A stretch of DNA of 64,000 bases from Helcococcus massiliensis (GTDB lineage Bacteria; Bacillota; Clostridia; Tissierellales; Peptoniphilaceae). The stretch covers positions 62,001 to 126,000 of the forward strand of contig NZ_OGVE01000003.1 of assembly GCF_900258485.1 (NCBI RefSeq), in the 5' to 3' direction. The first letter of the stretch is position 1. Every line of letters begins with the position of its first letter. A program made the position numbers and the translations under genes. This document shows positions 54,966 to 64,000 of the stretch, in pieces. The notes below the pieces were generated by a model. The model was not told where the DNA came from, searched no databases, and saw only the letters and a program-made list of their open reading frames with translations.

Positions 54966-56723
54966 TTAGATTACGCTAGCTGAACCTTCATATACTATTC
55001 CAGCAAAAGCGTCTAAGGTTACCAATTCACCATTGCTAATTGTACTTGTAGCCTTGTCTGCGCCAATTATAGCTGGTAACTTATAATGAAGAGCTGTAAT
55101 TGCAGCATGTGATGTTAAACCACCTTGTTCTACAATGATACCTGATGATTTTTCAATATATTTCACCATATCCGCATCAGTGTAAGGAGCTACAATTATA
55201 TCTCCTTCTTGGAATTTACCTTCTAAGTCTTCAGCTTTAGAAACAACACAAGCTCTTGATACAACTGATCCTCTACCAATTGCTTGACCTTGGGATAAGA
55301 TATTAGCAACTGTGTGAACCTTAATCATATTAGTTGATCCTGGTGTAGCTGCTGGTATACCTGCTGTAAGAACAACCAAGTCACCTTCTTTAATGTATCC
55401 ATTTTTCAATGCTTCTGAAACAGAGTTATCAATTAATTGGTCTGTTTCATCAACTTTTTTAGTTAAAATAGGATTTACACCCCATGCTAAGGCTAGTTTT
55501 CTAGCAACTCTTTCATTGTGGGTTGTAACTACTAATGGATTTTCTGGTCTAAACTTAGATATAGCTCTAGCTGTTGTACCAGATGTTGTGGCAGCAACTA
55601 TCGCTGCTGCATGTAATTGAGATGCTATTCTTGTAACTGAATTTGAAATAGCATTTGTTGGATCTGCTTGAATCCATTCTGTTCTCTTACTATTAGCATT
55701 TTTAAAGTCTATTGAAGCTTCTGTATCCTTAGCAATTTTAACCATTTGTTTTACAGTTTCAACTGGATACTTACCAGCTGCTGTTTCTCCAGATAACATA
55801 ACTGCATCTGAACCGTCTAAAATAGCATTTGCTACGTCGTTAACTTCCGCTCTTGTAGGTCTTGGGTTTATTGTCATAGAATCTAACATTTGTGTAGCTG
55901 TTATAACCGGTTTACCAGCTAAGTTACATTTTCTAATGATATCTTTTTGAACTAGAGGCACTTTTGAGTTTTCTATTTCTACACCAAGGTCCCCTCTAGC
56001 AACCATAATACCATCTGAAACTTCTATAATTTCATCTAAGTTTTCAACACCTTCTTCAGATTCAATCTTAGAAATAATGTGTACATCTTCTCCACCACAA
56101 TCTTCTAAAACTTCTCTGATAGCCATAACGTCTTCAGCTTTTCTGATAAATGATGCAGCTATAAAGTCAATACCATTTTCCACACCAAATTTAATATCGT
56201 TCATATCTTTTTCAGTTAAGGCTGGTAGGTTGATTTTTATACTTGGAGCATTTAATCCTTTTCTATCTTTGATAGCTCCGTAGTTAACTACTTCTGTATG
56301 AATTTCTGTACCATCAATTTCTTCAACTAAGAATTCAACTAGACCGTCATCAACTAAAATTCTTGATCCAACAGATAGGTCACTTGGTAAGTCTTTATAT
56401 GACACTGAAACTATTGATTCATCACCTTCAATATCTCTTGTAGTAAATGTAAATTTATCACCTTGTGATAAGCTTACAACCATACCATCTTTGAAAGTAC
56501 CAATTCTAATTTCTGGTCCTTTTGTATCTAGCATTATACCAACGTGTTTTCCTAATTGTCTTCTAACTTTTTTAATGTTTTCAATTCTTTCTAAATGTTC
56601 ATCATGGTCACCGTGTGAGAAGTTTAGACGGGTAACATTCATACCAGCTTCCATTAAAGCTCTTAATTTTTCTGGTGACTCACTAGCTGGTCCAATAGTA
56701 CATACAATTTTTGTTTTCTTCAT
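54966..56723 (-). CDS. pyk: Pyruvate kinase with C-terminal extension
   Basis: Last enzyme of glycolysis (PEP + ADP to pyruvate + ATP), 585 residues. Core motifs: KIVCTIGPASESPEKLRALMEAGMNVTRLNFSHG (N-terminus), IISKIESEEGVENLDEI with the catalytic Lys, MVARGDLGVEI and ATQMLDSM. After about residue 475 comes the Bacillus-type extension resembling the PEP-synthase phosphohistidine domain, with GGLTSHAAI. It ends the tadA-dnaE-pfkA-pyk operon, 20 bases after pfkA. Confidence 0.98.
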   Translation of the reverse strand: MKKTKIVCTIGPASESPEKLRALMEAGMNVTRLNFSHGDHDEHLERIENIKKVRRQLGKHVGIMLDTKGPEIRIGTFKDGMVVSLSQGDKFTFTTRDIEGDESIVSVSYKDLPSDLSVGSRILVDDGLVEFLVEEIDGTEIHTEVVNYGAIKDRKGLNAPSIKINLPALTEKDMNDIKFGVENGIDFIAASFIRKAEDVMAIREVLEDCGGEDVHIISKIESEEGVENLDEIIEVSDGIMVARGDLGVEIENSKVPLVQKDIIRKCNLAGKPVITATQMLDSMTINPRPTRAEVNDVANAILDGSDAVMLSGETAAGKYPVETVKQMVKIAKDTEASIDFKNANSKRTEWIQADPTNAISNSVTRIASQLHAAAIVAATTSGTTARAISKFRPENPLVVTTHNERVARKLALAWGVNPILTKKVDETDQLIDNSVSEALKNGYIKEGDLVVLTAGIPAATPGSTNMIKVHTVANILSQGQAIGRGSVVSRACVVSKAEDLEGKFQEGDIIVAPYTDADMVKYIEKSSGIIVEQGGLTSHAAITALHYKLPAIIGADKATSTISNGELVTLDAFAGIVYEGSASVI

Positions 56724-56742
56724 TTTAGTCTCCTAACTTAGA

Positions 56743-57702
56743 TTAATAAGATAATACATCTGATAATTCATACAATTCTTTGTTAAATTCTTCTTTTGTT
56801 TTTACAGCTTCTGTTATAGGCATATTAAAGATTTTGCCACCCTTATAACCTATAGCTTGTGAACTTTGGCCTTCAAGCAATAAATCAACTGCTTTTACAC
56901 CCATTTCACTTGCCATTACAACATCTTTATATATAGGGCTTCCACCTCTTTGTATATGACCTAGTACTGTGTGCTTTGTATCATTTTGTGTCTTTTCTTT
57001 TATTTCATTAACTATTTCAGGAATATTATCAACACCTTCAGCTACTACAATAATGTGGTGTTTCTTTCCTCTTGCTCTAGTTTTTATTATTTTGTCACAA
57101 ATAGCATCAATTGAGAAATCAACTTCAGGAACTATTATTGATTCGGCTCCACCTGCTATACCAGCATATAAAGCAATATCACCGCAATGTCTTCCCATTA
57201 CTTCTACTACATTTACCCTTCCATGAGATCCAGAAGTATCTCTTAATCTTCTTATAGAATCAACTACAGTCTCTGTAGCTGTCGGGAAACCAATAGTCAA
57301 TTCAGTAAAGCCCATATCGTTATCAATAGTACCTGGTATACCAATAGTTTTTATACCTCTTTTATGTAAAGCATAAGCTCCTAGGAAAGATCCATCTCCC
57401 CCTATAACTACTAAACCTTCTATACCATGCTTTTTAATTACTTCAACAGCTTTTTCTTGACCTTCATCAGATTCCATTTCTGGTGATCTAGCTGTACCTA
57501 AGATAGTACCACCCAATGATATGATATTGTCAACTGACTGTAGGCTCATATCTTCTACTTGATCAGACATTAAACCAGCATATCCATTTAAGATAGCCTT
57601 AACTTTCAAACCCTTAGCTAGGGCTGATCGAGTGACAGCTCTAACAGCAGCATTCATTCCTGGTGCATCACCACCAGAAGTCAAAATACCGATTGTTTTC
57701 AT
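56743..57702 (-). CDS. pfkA: ATP-dependent 6-phosphofructokinase
   Basis: Phosphorylates fructose 6-phosphate to the 1,6-bisphosphate, 319 residues. GILTSGGDAPGMNAAVRAV at the start, VVIGGDGSFLGA, catalytic GTIDNDM region (PGTIDNDMGFTELTIGF), and VVEVMGRHCGDIAL are present. Gly104 (in GGDGS) points to ATP and not pyrophosphate. Two ATG codons are in tandem; the second (57700-57702) is spaced better from AGGAGG. It is between dnaE and pyk, as in other Firmicutes. Confidence 0.98.
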   Translation of the reverse strand: MKTIGILTSGGDAPGMNAAVRAVTRSALAKGLKVKAILNGYAGLMSDQVEDMSLQSVDNIISLGGTILGTARSPEMESDEGQEKAVEVIKKHGIEGLVVIGGDGSFLGAYALHKRGIKTIGIPGTIDNDMGFTELTIGFPTATETVVDSIRRLRDTSGSHGRVNVVEVMGRHCGDIALYAGIAGGAESIIVPEVDFSIDAICDKIIKTRARGKKHHIIVVAEGVDNIPEIVNEIKEKTQNDTKHTVLGHIQRGGSPIYKDVVMASEMGVKAVDLLLEGQSSQAIGYKGGKIFNMPITEAVKTKEEFNKELYELSDVLSY

Positions 57703-57710
57703 CATTCCTC

Positions 57711-60700
57711 CTATTTAATAACAATGTTATCTTTTCCTAATAAATTTTCTAATTCACTTAATAGACTTTTATCTTTTAAGTTTACTTGTATACTCTTTAG
57801 TGAATACATGTTTTTTAAGTCTTCAAAGTACACAAAGACGTCATTTTCACCCTTGTGTGCTAGCAGAATATTTTTAACTTTTTTATACTTTTCTTTATCA
57901 TTAGATAATAATTTTAGGTAAAGACTTGTATCATTTTTCATTATACCATTAGTTTGAGAAGATTTCGAGAAATTTTCCTTATTTATTTCACTAACTTCAT
58001 TTAATATTATACTTGGATTTTTATCATCTGAAATTTGTAGCCTACCTTTTATTAAAAGAGCCTTATCCTCTATCATTAGAGACTTGTACTTTTCATAATA
58101 ATTAGGAAAAACTACAACTTCAATAGTCCCATAATCATCTTCCATTTCTAAGAAGGCCATAGCTTGATTTTTTCTAGTAATTATCTTCTTTACAGAAGTG
58201 ACAAGACCTCCAAATACAACATATTTATTGTCAAGATTCTTATTTTCATCCATCAAATCCAAACTTGTAAAGTTGACCAAAGATTTTACTAATTCGCCAT
58301 ATTCACTATAGGGATGGTCAGTAATATAGACTCCTAAATATTCTTTTTCATAATTTAAGAATTCTCTCTTAGGAAACTCATCTATATCAGGAATATCAAA
58401 GTTTTTTGAGGATTCATCAAGCATGGAAAATATATCTTCTTGTCCAAGTAGGTTGTTTTTACCCCTATCTAGGTAAGATTCATATACATTTGGATAAATT
58501 CTCATCATTTGAGACCTTTTCAAGCCAAAGCTATCTAAGGCTCCAGATAAAATCAAGGCTTCAAGATAAGATTTTGTTAAGCTCGCCTTATCATCTTGTA
58601 CCATTCTTTCTACGAAATTTTCAAAGGAAGTGAATAGTCCATTTTCTTTTCTTTCATCAACAATGGATTTAATGATATTGTGGCCAACTGTTTTTATTGC
58701 ATCAAGTCCTATTCTAATCTTTCCCTTGTCGACTGAAAATTTACCATATGAAGAATTAACGCATGGGAGTAAAATGTCTATGCCCATACTTTTAGCTTCT
58801 TTTATGTATAGGTATACCTTAGAAGCATTGCCCATAACTGATGATAAGAGGGCAGCCATAAACTCTTCAGGATAGTAAACTTTTAAGTAAGCTGTTTGCA
58901 TGGCAACTAAAGAATAGGCTGCTGAATGTGATTTGTTGAAGGCATATTTAGCAAAGTCTATCATCAAGTCGTAAATTTTGTTTGCTATTTTAGGATCTAT
59001 ACCCTTACGGCTAGTTCCTTCAATTTCAACAACACCATTGTTCACCCTACCATTAACAAAATATTCTCTATTTTCTTCCATGATTTCCATTTTCTTTTTA
59101 CCCATGGCCCTTCTTAGGTTGTCAGCCTCTCCAAGTGAGAATCCTGCTAACTTTTGAACTATTTGCATTACCTGTTCCTGGAAAACTATGGTTCCATAGC
59201 TTGCCTTCAAAATTGATTCAAGCATTGGATGTAAATAGGTTATTTCTTCTGGATTGTGCCTGTTTTTAATATAGTTCGGAATTTCATTCATAGGACCTGG
59301 TCTAAATAAAGAGTTTGCAGCTATCAAATCATCAAACCTGCTCGGCTTTAACTTTGATAAGAAGTTTCTCATTCCAGAAGATTCAAACTGAAATATACCA
59401 ATCGTCTCAGCCTTATTAAATAGATCTAAAACCTTTTTATCTTCAAGGTCAATATTGTCAATATCAACATCAATACCCCTATTGTATTTCACCTGCTTTA
59501 TAGCGTCACTTATTACAGTGAGGGTTCTTAAGCCAAGGAAGTCCATCTTCAATAGGCCTAACTCTTCTAACTCAATCATATTATATTGGGTAGAAATTTG
59601 GTCACCATTTCTAAGTAGTGGAACAAATTCATCTACAGCCTTTGATGCTATTACAACACCTGCAGCATGGGTTGAAGTATGTCTTGGCATACCTTCAACT
59701 TCTCTTGCCATATCTATTAATTCCCTACTTGTTTGGTCTTCTTGATAGGCTTGCCTAAATTCCTCTGACTGAACCAAGGCCTTTTCAATAGTTATATCTA
59801 GTTCTTGGGGAATCAATTTTGCTATTTTATCCACCTTAGCATAGTCTATATCTAAAACTCTGCCAACATCTCTTATAGCATTCCTAGCAGCCATTGTACC
59901 AAAGGTTACGATTTGAGCTACTTTTTCTTCTCCATATTTAGCCTTTACATAGTCTATAACTTCATCTCTTCTTTCATAGCAAAAATCTATATCTATATCA
60001 GGCATAGATACTCTTTCCGGATTTAAAAATCTTTCAAAAAGCAGGTCATACTTAAGAGGGTCTAGACCTGTTATTCCCAAAGCATAGGCTACTAAAGATC
60101 CAGCTGCTGATCCTCTTCCTGGTCCTACTGGTATGTCATGTTTTTTAGCATAGTCTATAAAGTCCCAAACTATCAAGAAATAATCAGTAAAACCCATTTG
60201 CTGAATCATATTCAATTCATAATCAGCTCTTTCTTTAATTTCATCATCTAAAACTTCATACCTGTCTTCAAGGCCCCTATAAACCAGTTCTCTTAAGTAT
60301 TGGTCATGGTCTTTATCTACTGTAAAATTAGGTAAGTGCATGGTATCAAAGTCCAATGTCACATTGCATCTATCTGCAATCAAATTAGTATTTTCTAGAG
60401 CTTGTGGATATTCAGAAAAGAGTTCATACATTTCTTCTGACTTTTTGAAATAAAATTGACTATTTGGAAAACTCATTCTATTAGCTTGATTGATGGTTGC
60501 CGCTGTACCAATTGCTAGTAGAACATCTTGAGCTTTTGAGTCATCTTGGTCTGTGTAGTGGACATCATTAGTGGCAACCATAGGTATATTTAATTCTTCG
60601 GATAGTCTTTTTTGTAAAATATTAACTTTTTTCTGTTCAGGTAAGCCATGGTCTTGAATTTCTAGATAAAAATTATTTTGCCCAAAAATTTGATTGTACT

Positions 60701-61175
60701 CTTTGGCGGCTTTTTTAGCTCCTTCATAATCATCATATTTTAAATATTCCTGTACTTCTCCAGATAGGCAAGCCGATAGACATATAAGACCCTTGGAATG
60801 TTTCTTTAAAAATTCCTTGTCCACCCTAGGTTTATAGTAAAAACCATGAACATAGGCTTCAGAAACTATCTTAACTAGGTTATGATATCCCTCGTTATTT
60901 TCAGCTAATAGAACAAGGTGGTATCTTTTATTCTCTCTAGTTTTTATTAAATGAGATTGTTCGCTCACATAAATCTCACAACCTATGATAGGCTTTATTC
61001 CTTTAGCCTTTGCTTTTTTGTAAAATTCAACCACGCCAAACATTACACCATGGTCTGTAATAGCTACAGAATCCATGCCATATTCTTGGGCCCTATCTAA
61101 AACTTTGTCTATTTTACTAAAGCCATCTAAAAGGCTGTATTGGGTATGAAGGTGTAAATGTGTAAATTTTCTCAT
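57711..61175 (-). CDS. dnaE: DNA polymerase III subunit alpha, DnaE type
   Basis: Replicative polymerase subunit of the DnaE class, 1154 residues. Order: PHP domain (FTHLHLHTQYSLLDG, AITDHGVMFGVVEFY), polymerase domain with the catalytic aspartates in MPDIDIDFCYERRDEVIDYV and VGPGRGSAAGSLVAY, the FRPGPM and KSHSAAYSLVAMQTAYLKVYYP motifs, then HhH and an OB-fold near about 975-1065 (VTSVKKIITRKNQAMAFLEMEDDYGTIEVVVFP). The start overlaps the tadA stop by four bases (ATGA). Confidence 0.98.
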   Translation of the reverse strand: MRKFTHLHLHTQYSLLDGFSKIDKVLDRAQEYGMDSVAITDHGVMFGVVEFYKKAKAKGIKPIIGCEIYVSEQSHLIKTRENKRYHLVLLAENNEGYHNLVKIVSEAYVHGFYYKPRVDKEFLKKHSKGLICLSACLSGEVQEYLKYDDYEGAKKAAKEYNQIFGQNNFYLEIQDHGLPEQKKVNILQKRLSEELNIPMVATNDVHYTDQDDSKAQDVLLAIGTAATINQANRMSFPNSQFYFKKSEEMYELFSEYPQALENTNLIADRCNVTLDFDTMHLPNFTVDKDHDQYLRELVYRGLEDRYEVLDDEIKERADYELNMIQQMGFTDYFLIVWDFIDYAKKHDIPVGPGRGSAAGSLVAYALGITGLDPLKYDLLFERFLNPERVSMPDIDIDFCYERRDEVIDYVKAKYGEEKVAQIVTFGTMAARNAIRDVGRVLDIDYAKVDKIAKLIPQELDITIEKALVQSEEFRQAYQEDQTSRELIDMAREVEGMPRHTSTHAAGVVIASKAVDEFVPLLRNGDQISTQYNMIELEELGLLKMDFLGLRTLTVISDAIKQVKYNRGIDVDIDNIDLEDKKVLDLFNKAETIGIFQFESSGMRNFLSKLKPSRFDDLIAANSLFRPGPMNEIPNYIKNRHNPEEITYLHPMLESILKASYGTIVFQEQVMQIVQKLAGFSLGEADNLRRAMGKKKMEIMEENREYFVNGRVNNGVVEIEGTSRKGIDPKIANKIYDLMIDFAKYAFNKSHSAAYSLVAMQTAYLKVYYPEEFMAALLSSVMGNASKVYLYIKEAKSMGIDILLPCVNSSYGKFSVDKGKIRIGLDAIKTVGHNIIKSIVDERKENGLFTSFENFVERMVQDDKASLTKSYLEALILSGALDSFGLKRSQMMRIYPNVYESYLDRGKNNLLGQEDIFSMLDESSKNFDIPDIDEFPKREFLNYEKEYLGVYITDHPYSEYGELVKSLVNFTSLDLMDENKNLDNKYVVFGGLVTSVKKIITRKNQAMAFLEMEDDYGTIEVVVFPNYYEKYKSLMIEDKALLIKGRLQISDDKNPSIILNEVSEINKENFSKSSQTNGIMKNDTSLYLKLLSNDKEKYKKVKNILLAHKGENDVFVYFEDLKNMYSLKSIQVNLKDKSLLSELENLLGKDNIVIK

Positions 61176-61627
61176 TTTATCTCTCTTAATTTTCTAAAAA
61201 AATCTTGAATTAACTTTTTCGCTTCATTTTCTCTAATAACAGGGATAATATTTACCCTATGGTTCAAGCTTGGTACTTGCATGATATTAAATACTGAGTC
61301 CGCAAATCCCCTATTTTCATCCTTGCAGCCATAAACCAGGGTATCTATCCTAGCATTCACAATAGCACCTGCACACATGGCACAAGGTTCAACACTTGTA
61401 AATAAATATGCTCCATTTAATCGCCAATCTCCAAGATGACTTTGGGCTTCTTTTATAGCATTTATTTCCGCATGAGCCAAAGAAGATTTGTCTGTTTCTA
61501 TCGTATTGTGGCCTCTTCCTATGATCTCACCGTTTAAAACAACAACAGCACCTATAGGAACTTCATCTTTTTCTAGAGACTTTTTTGCTTCTTCAATTGC
61601 TTGATTCATGTAATATTCTAAGTCCAT
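61172..61627 (-). CDS. tadA: tRNA-specific adenosine deaminase
   Basis: Converts A34 of tRNA-Arg(ACG) to inosine, a zinc deaminase of 151 residues from the ATG at 61625-61627 (after AGGAGA). The active site HAEINAIKEA and PCAMCAGAIVNARIDTLVYG contain the His, catalytic Glu and two Cys. FRKLREI at the C-terminus is typical. An open frame upstream adds 23 residues without a ribosome site. First gene of the dnaE-pfkA-pyk operon. Confidence 0.95.
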   Translation of the reverse strand: MDLEYYMNQAIEEAKKSLEKDEVPIGAVVVLNGEIIGRGHNTIETDKSSLAHAEINAIKEAQSHLGDWRLNGAYLFTSVEPCAMCAGAIVNARIDTLVYGCKDENRGFADSVFNIMQVPSLNHRVNIIPVIRENEAKKLIQDFFRKLREIK

Positions 61628-61677
61628 ATTTTCTCCTATTAAAATTATAGCATATAGCTTTAACTTTAATATATAAA

Positions 61678-61713
61678 TAAGAAAGTCAGGAAGCATTCCT
61701 ACACTTCCTGACT
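61678..61713 (-). terminator. Terminator after metK
   Basis: Arms AGTCAGGAAG / CTTCCTGACT, ten base pairs, followed by TTTCTTATTT on the minus strand. Confidence 0.88.
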
Positions 61714-61741
61714 CCTATTTAATTAAAAAATATTTTAATTT

Positions 61742-62917
61742 TTATAAGTATTTTTTCAACTGGTCAACCTTATCAAGTTTTTCCCATGTAAAACTTTCTT
61801 CACTTCTTCCAAAATGTCCATAAGCTGCAGTTTTTTTATAAATTGGATTTAGTAAATCAAGCTTGTCTATTATGGCCTTTGGTCTTAAATCAAAGTTTTC
61901 TTTAACTATTTCTGTTAGTTTGTCATCATCCAACTTACCTGTACCATAAGAATCAACATAAATGGATACTGGTTTAGCCACACCTATAGCATAGGCTACT
62001 CCAACCTCCAACTTATCAGCTAGTCCAGCTGCAACCATGTTTTTAGCTACATATCTTGCCATATAGGTTGCTGACCTATCTACCTTTGATGGATCTTTAC
62101 CTGAAAAGGCTCCACCGCCATGTCTAGAAAAACCACCATAGGTATCTACTATTATTTTTCTACCAGTTAAGCCTACATCAGATTGAGGTCCACCTATTAC
62201 AAACCTACCTGTTGGATTTACTAAGTATTTGGTATCTTCATCTACTAAAGCTGCAGGGATTACTTCTTTTATCACTTTTTCTATAACATCTTTTTTGATA
62301 GTATCCAAGCTTATATGGTCATCGTGTTGGGTGGATACTAAAACTGTATCTATTCTTTTAGCTAGGCCATCCACATATTCCACTGTTACTTGTGATTTTC
62401 CATCTGGTCTTAAGTAATCTATGGTATTGTCTTCTCTTAAATCTGCTAGTTTTTTAGCTAACTTGTGGGATAATACTAAAGGCATTGGCATGTATTCTTC
62501 AGTTTCATTGCAAGCATAACCAAATACAATACCTTGGTCTCCTGCCCCAATTTGATCATATGGGTCACTACTTTCTTCTTTAATTTCTAGAGAATTATCA
62601 ACACCTAAAGCAATATCTGCTGACTGTTCATTTATATCCACAAGTATTTTTATTCCATCTGCTGTAAATCCGTATTCTTCCTTATTATAACCAATTTCAT
62701 CTATAGTTTTTCTAGCAATTTCTTCAACATCAACATTTGCTGTAGAAGATATTTCCCCAGTGATGAATACTAAATTTGGAGACGCCATTACTTCACATGC
62801 TACTCTAGCATTTTTATCTTGGGCTAAATATGCATCTAAAATAGAATCTGAGATTTGATCACATACCTTATCTGGGTGACCTTGAGTAACTGACTCAGAT
62901 GTAAGTAGTTTTTTCAT
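61742..62917 (-). CDS. metK: S-adenosylmethionine synthetase
   Basis: Makes SAM from methionine and ATP, 391 residues. N-terminal [20 protein letters not shown] with the active His, [12 protein letters not shown] loop and the phosphate-binding [23 protein letters not shown] motif are present. The gene is single, between two terminators, and is controlled by an upstream SAM-I riboswitch. GGAAGG precedes the ATG. Confidence 0.98.
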   Translation of the reverse strand: MKKLLTSESVTQGHPDKVCDQISDSILDAYLAQDKNARVACEVMASPNLVFITGEISSTANVDVEEIARKTIDEIGYNKEEYGFTADGIKILVDINEQSADIALGVDNSLEIKEESSDPYDQIGAGDQGIVFGYACNETEEYMPMPLVLSHKLAKKLADLREDNTIDYLRPDGKSQVTVEYVDGLAKRIDTVLVSTQHDDHISLDTIKKDVIEKVIKEVIPAALVDEDTKYLVNPTGRFVIGGPQSDVGLTGRKIIVDTYGGFSRHGGGAFSGKDPSKVDRSATYMARYVAKNMVAAGLADKLEVGVAYAIGVAKPVSIYVDSYGTGKLDDDKLTEIVKENFDLRPKAIIDKLDLLNPIYKKTAAYGHFGRSEESFTWEKLDKVDQLKKYL

Positions 62918-62960
62918 TTTTCCTTCCTTTCTTTATATCTTTATCAATTCTTTTTTAAAT

Positions 62961-62990
62961 AAAAAATAGCTTACCTGATTGGTAAGCTTA
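62961..62990 (-). terminator. Riboswitch terminator of metK
   Basis: Stem TAAGCTTACCA / TGGTAAGCTA-type with short loop ATCA (about 62967-62990), followed by a run of T on the minus strand. Confidence 0.88.
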
Positions 62991-63088
62991 AAATCTTATC
63001 TTTCAGGTTGTCCTGCGGAATTTAGCACCTAATTTAATAGGTTGCCGGGCTTCAACGGGTCCGTCCCTCTGCCACTCTTGATAAAATA
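62961..63088 (-). promoter_or_regulatory. SAM-I (S-box) riboswitch of metK
   Basis: Minus strand begins TATCAAGAGTGGCAGAGGGA, then GAAGCCCGGCAACC and GGTGCTAAATTCCGCAGG, the standard S-box core elements. It ends with the terminator AGCTTACC / GGTAAGCT and TTTTTT. SAM binding would stop metK transcription, giving end-product control. Confidence 0.97.
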
Positions 63089-63108
63089 TATATTTAATTT
63101 GCTATATG

Positions 63109-63137
63109 AGTATATATCTTTGTTAGGCTAAAGTCAA
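63109..63137 (-). promoter_or_regulatory. Promoter of the metK riboswitch transcript
   Basis: Minus-strand -35 TTGACT (63132-63137), 17-base spacer, -10 TATACT (63109-63114), starting immediately after the queH stop. Confidence 0.82.
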
Positions 63138-63857
63138 CTAATTGTTGTTAGTATGTATACCTTTAAGGTCTTCTTTCAGTTCTTTATCTAATTGGTCTTC
63201 ACTTTTTAATTCCATATTTTTCATTCTTTCTTGGGATTCTTTTAGAGAAAATACACACCCACAATAGTTTTGCCTATAGACATCATATTGGTTACATAAT
63301 TCTATAGATCTTTTAAAACCATTTTTCTTTTTGAAATCCGCATAAAGATAAGAAACATCATATTTATTTTCTAATAATTCTCCTAGATGATTTATCAAGT
63401 CAGCGTTCTTGTGCGGAGATATGGAAAGAGTAGTAGTGAAATAATCATAGCCATGTTCTTTGGCGTACTTAGCTGCTTCATTTAGTCTCAAGTCAAAGCA
63501 TAGACCACACCTTAAGCCGCCCTCTTTATCATTTTCAAAACCTTTTACAGCATCAAAATATTCTTGAGGGTTGTACTTAGCCTGGATCAATTCAATCTTA
63601 TTCACCTTATTAACTAGATCTATAAATCTCTTTTGTTCAGCTTCCCTTTTATAATATTCTTCAGAAGGGTGGATATTTGGGTTGTAATATAAAACTCCTA
63701 TATCAAAATGTGGTGAAAGGTACTCTAATACATAGGTTGAACAAGGAGCACAACAAGAATGAAGAAGCAATTTAGGAATCCTTCCTTTTTCTGATTCCTT
63801 GGCTAATATATCTTCCATTTTTTTCTGATAATTAATTTTTGATCTTGTCTTTTCCAT
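63138..63857 (-). CDS. queH: Epoxyqueuosine reductase QueH
   Basis: Last step of queuosine synthesis in tRNA (epoxyqueuosine to queuosine), the DUF208 type that replaces QueG. From the ATG at 63855-63857 (after AGGGAG) it has 239 residues. The Cys motifs are visible: LLHSCCAPCSTYVL, GLRCGLCFDLRL and YCGCVFS. The conserved YYNPNIHP and TTLSISPHKN segments also match. Upstream codons without a ribosome site are left out. The C-terminus is Lys/Glu-rich. Confidence 0.95.
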   Translation of the reverse strand: MEKTRSKINYQKKMEDILAKESEKGRIPKLLLHSCCAPCSTYVLEYLSPHFDIGVLYYNPNIHPSEEYYKREAEQKRFIDLVNKVNKIELIQAKYNPQEYFDAVKGFENDKEGGLRCGLCFDLRLNEAAKYAKEHGYDYFTTTLSISPHKNADLINHLGELLENKYDVSYLYADFKKKNGFKRSIELCNQYDVYRQNYCGCVFSLKESQERMKNMELKSEDQLDKELKEDLKGIHTNNN

Positions 63858-63913
63858 ATATACTCCCTTAAAAATTATATATATAATATTATCACTTTTA
63901 TTAATATATGACA

Positions 63914-63948
63914 AAAAGGCTTATAACTTAACAAGTTACAAGCCTTTT
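63914..63948 (-). terminator. Terminator of the gene at the right edge
   Basis: Arms AAAAGGCTT...AACTT / AAGTT...AAGCCTTTT, 15 paired positions with one mismatch and loop AAC, T-run on the minus strand. Confidence 0.85.
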
Positions 63949-63971
63949 ATAAAGTCTAAATCAATATATTA

Positions 63972-64000
63972 TTATTTAATTCCTAATACTTTCTCTTTAG
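63972..64000 (-). CDS. C-terminal end of an unidentified gene
   Basis: The minus-strand frame ends KEKVLGIK-stop (TAA at 63972-63974) just before a strong terminator. Only eight codons are in the window, so the product cannot be named; existence is inferred from the terminator that follows. Confidence 0.4.

Overview
This is a low-GC Gram-positive (Firmicutes) chromosome segment, most likely from an anaerobic coccus of the Peptoniphilaceae/Tissierellia type (Anaerococcus, Peptoniphilus, Finegoldia). The assignment is an inference. It rests on the very AT-rich intergenic DNA, strong TTGACA/TATAAT promoters and AGGAGG ribosome sites, T-box and SAM-I leaders, a ThiI without rhodanese domain paired with its own cysteine desulfurase, and a pyruvate kinase with the Bacillus-type C-terminal extension. 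I see no rRNA, CRISPR array, prophage or insertion sequence.

Layout, left to right. (1) 1-5.4 kb, minus strand: a truncated M20 amidohydrolase under a T-box leader, then a polyamine ABC transporter operon (regulator-potA-potB-potC-potD). (2) 5.4-9 kb: a cysteine hydrolase and an unrecognised multi-pass membrane protein on the plus strand, converging on an NCS1 (cytosine-type) permease. The divergent spacer before the hydrolase holds an operator-like palindrome. (3) 9-13 kb: thiI and its cysteine desulfurase, an RNase H-like nuclease and a lipoprotein. (4) 13.1-14.5 kb: a 15-gene tRNA operon with one terminator and two tandem promoters. (5) 14.6-25.2 kb: a twelve-gene Tad/Flp-type pilus operon adapted to a Gram-positive envelope: degenerate TadZ, TadA ATPase, TadB, TadC, a 57-residue Flp pilin, TadE-like minor pilins, a large coiled-coil pseudopilin, a lipoprotein, a prepilin peptidase and two accessory proteins. 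This is the most distinctive block. (6) 25.3-26.7 kb: thymidine kinase, a GNAT acetyltransferase and two plus-strand tRNAs. (7) 26.7-31.9 kb: a mannose-family PTS with yajC in its operon, a divergent AgaS-type sugar isomerase, and an ECF transporter S component. (8) 32-43.7 kb: rpoB-rpoC and the str operon (rpsL-rpsG-fusA-tuf), each with a clear promoter. (9) 44-53 kb: uvrA, uvrB, a C-terminal processing protease, an EnvC-type peptidoglycan hydrolase activator and ftsEX. (10) 53-64 kb: fhs; the tadA-dnaE-pfkA-pyk operon; metK behind a SAM-I riboswitch; queH; and the last codons of one more gene.

How the parts fit. Replication (dnaE), repair (uvrAB), transcription, translation and glycolysis (pfkA, pyk) are ordinary core functions in good order. 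FtsEX and the EnvC-like protein form one division-hydrolase module. The accessory content is the polyamine/T-box region, the hydrolase-membrane protein-permease group, the sugar PTS and the Tad locus. The Tad locus abuts the tRNA operon so closely that one tRNA promoter overlaps the last Tad gene.
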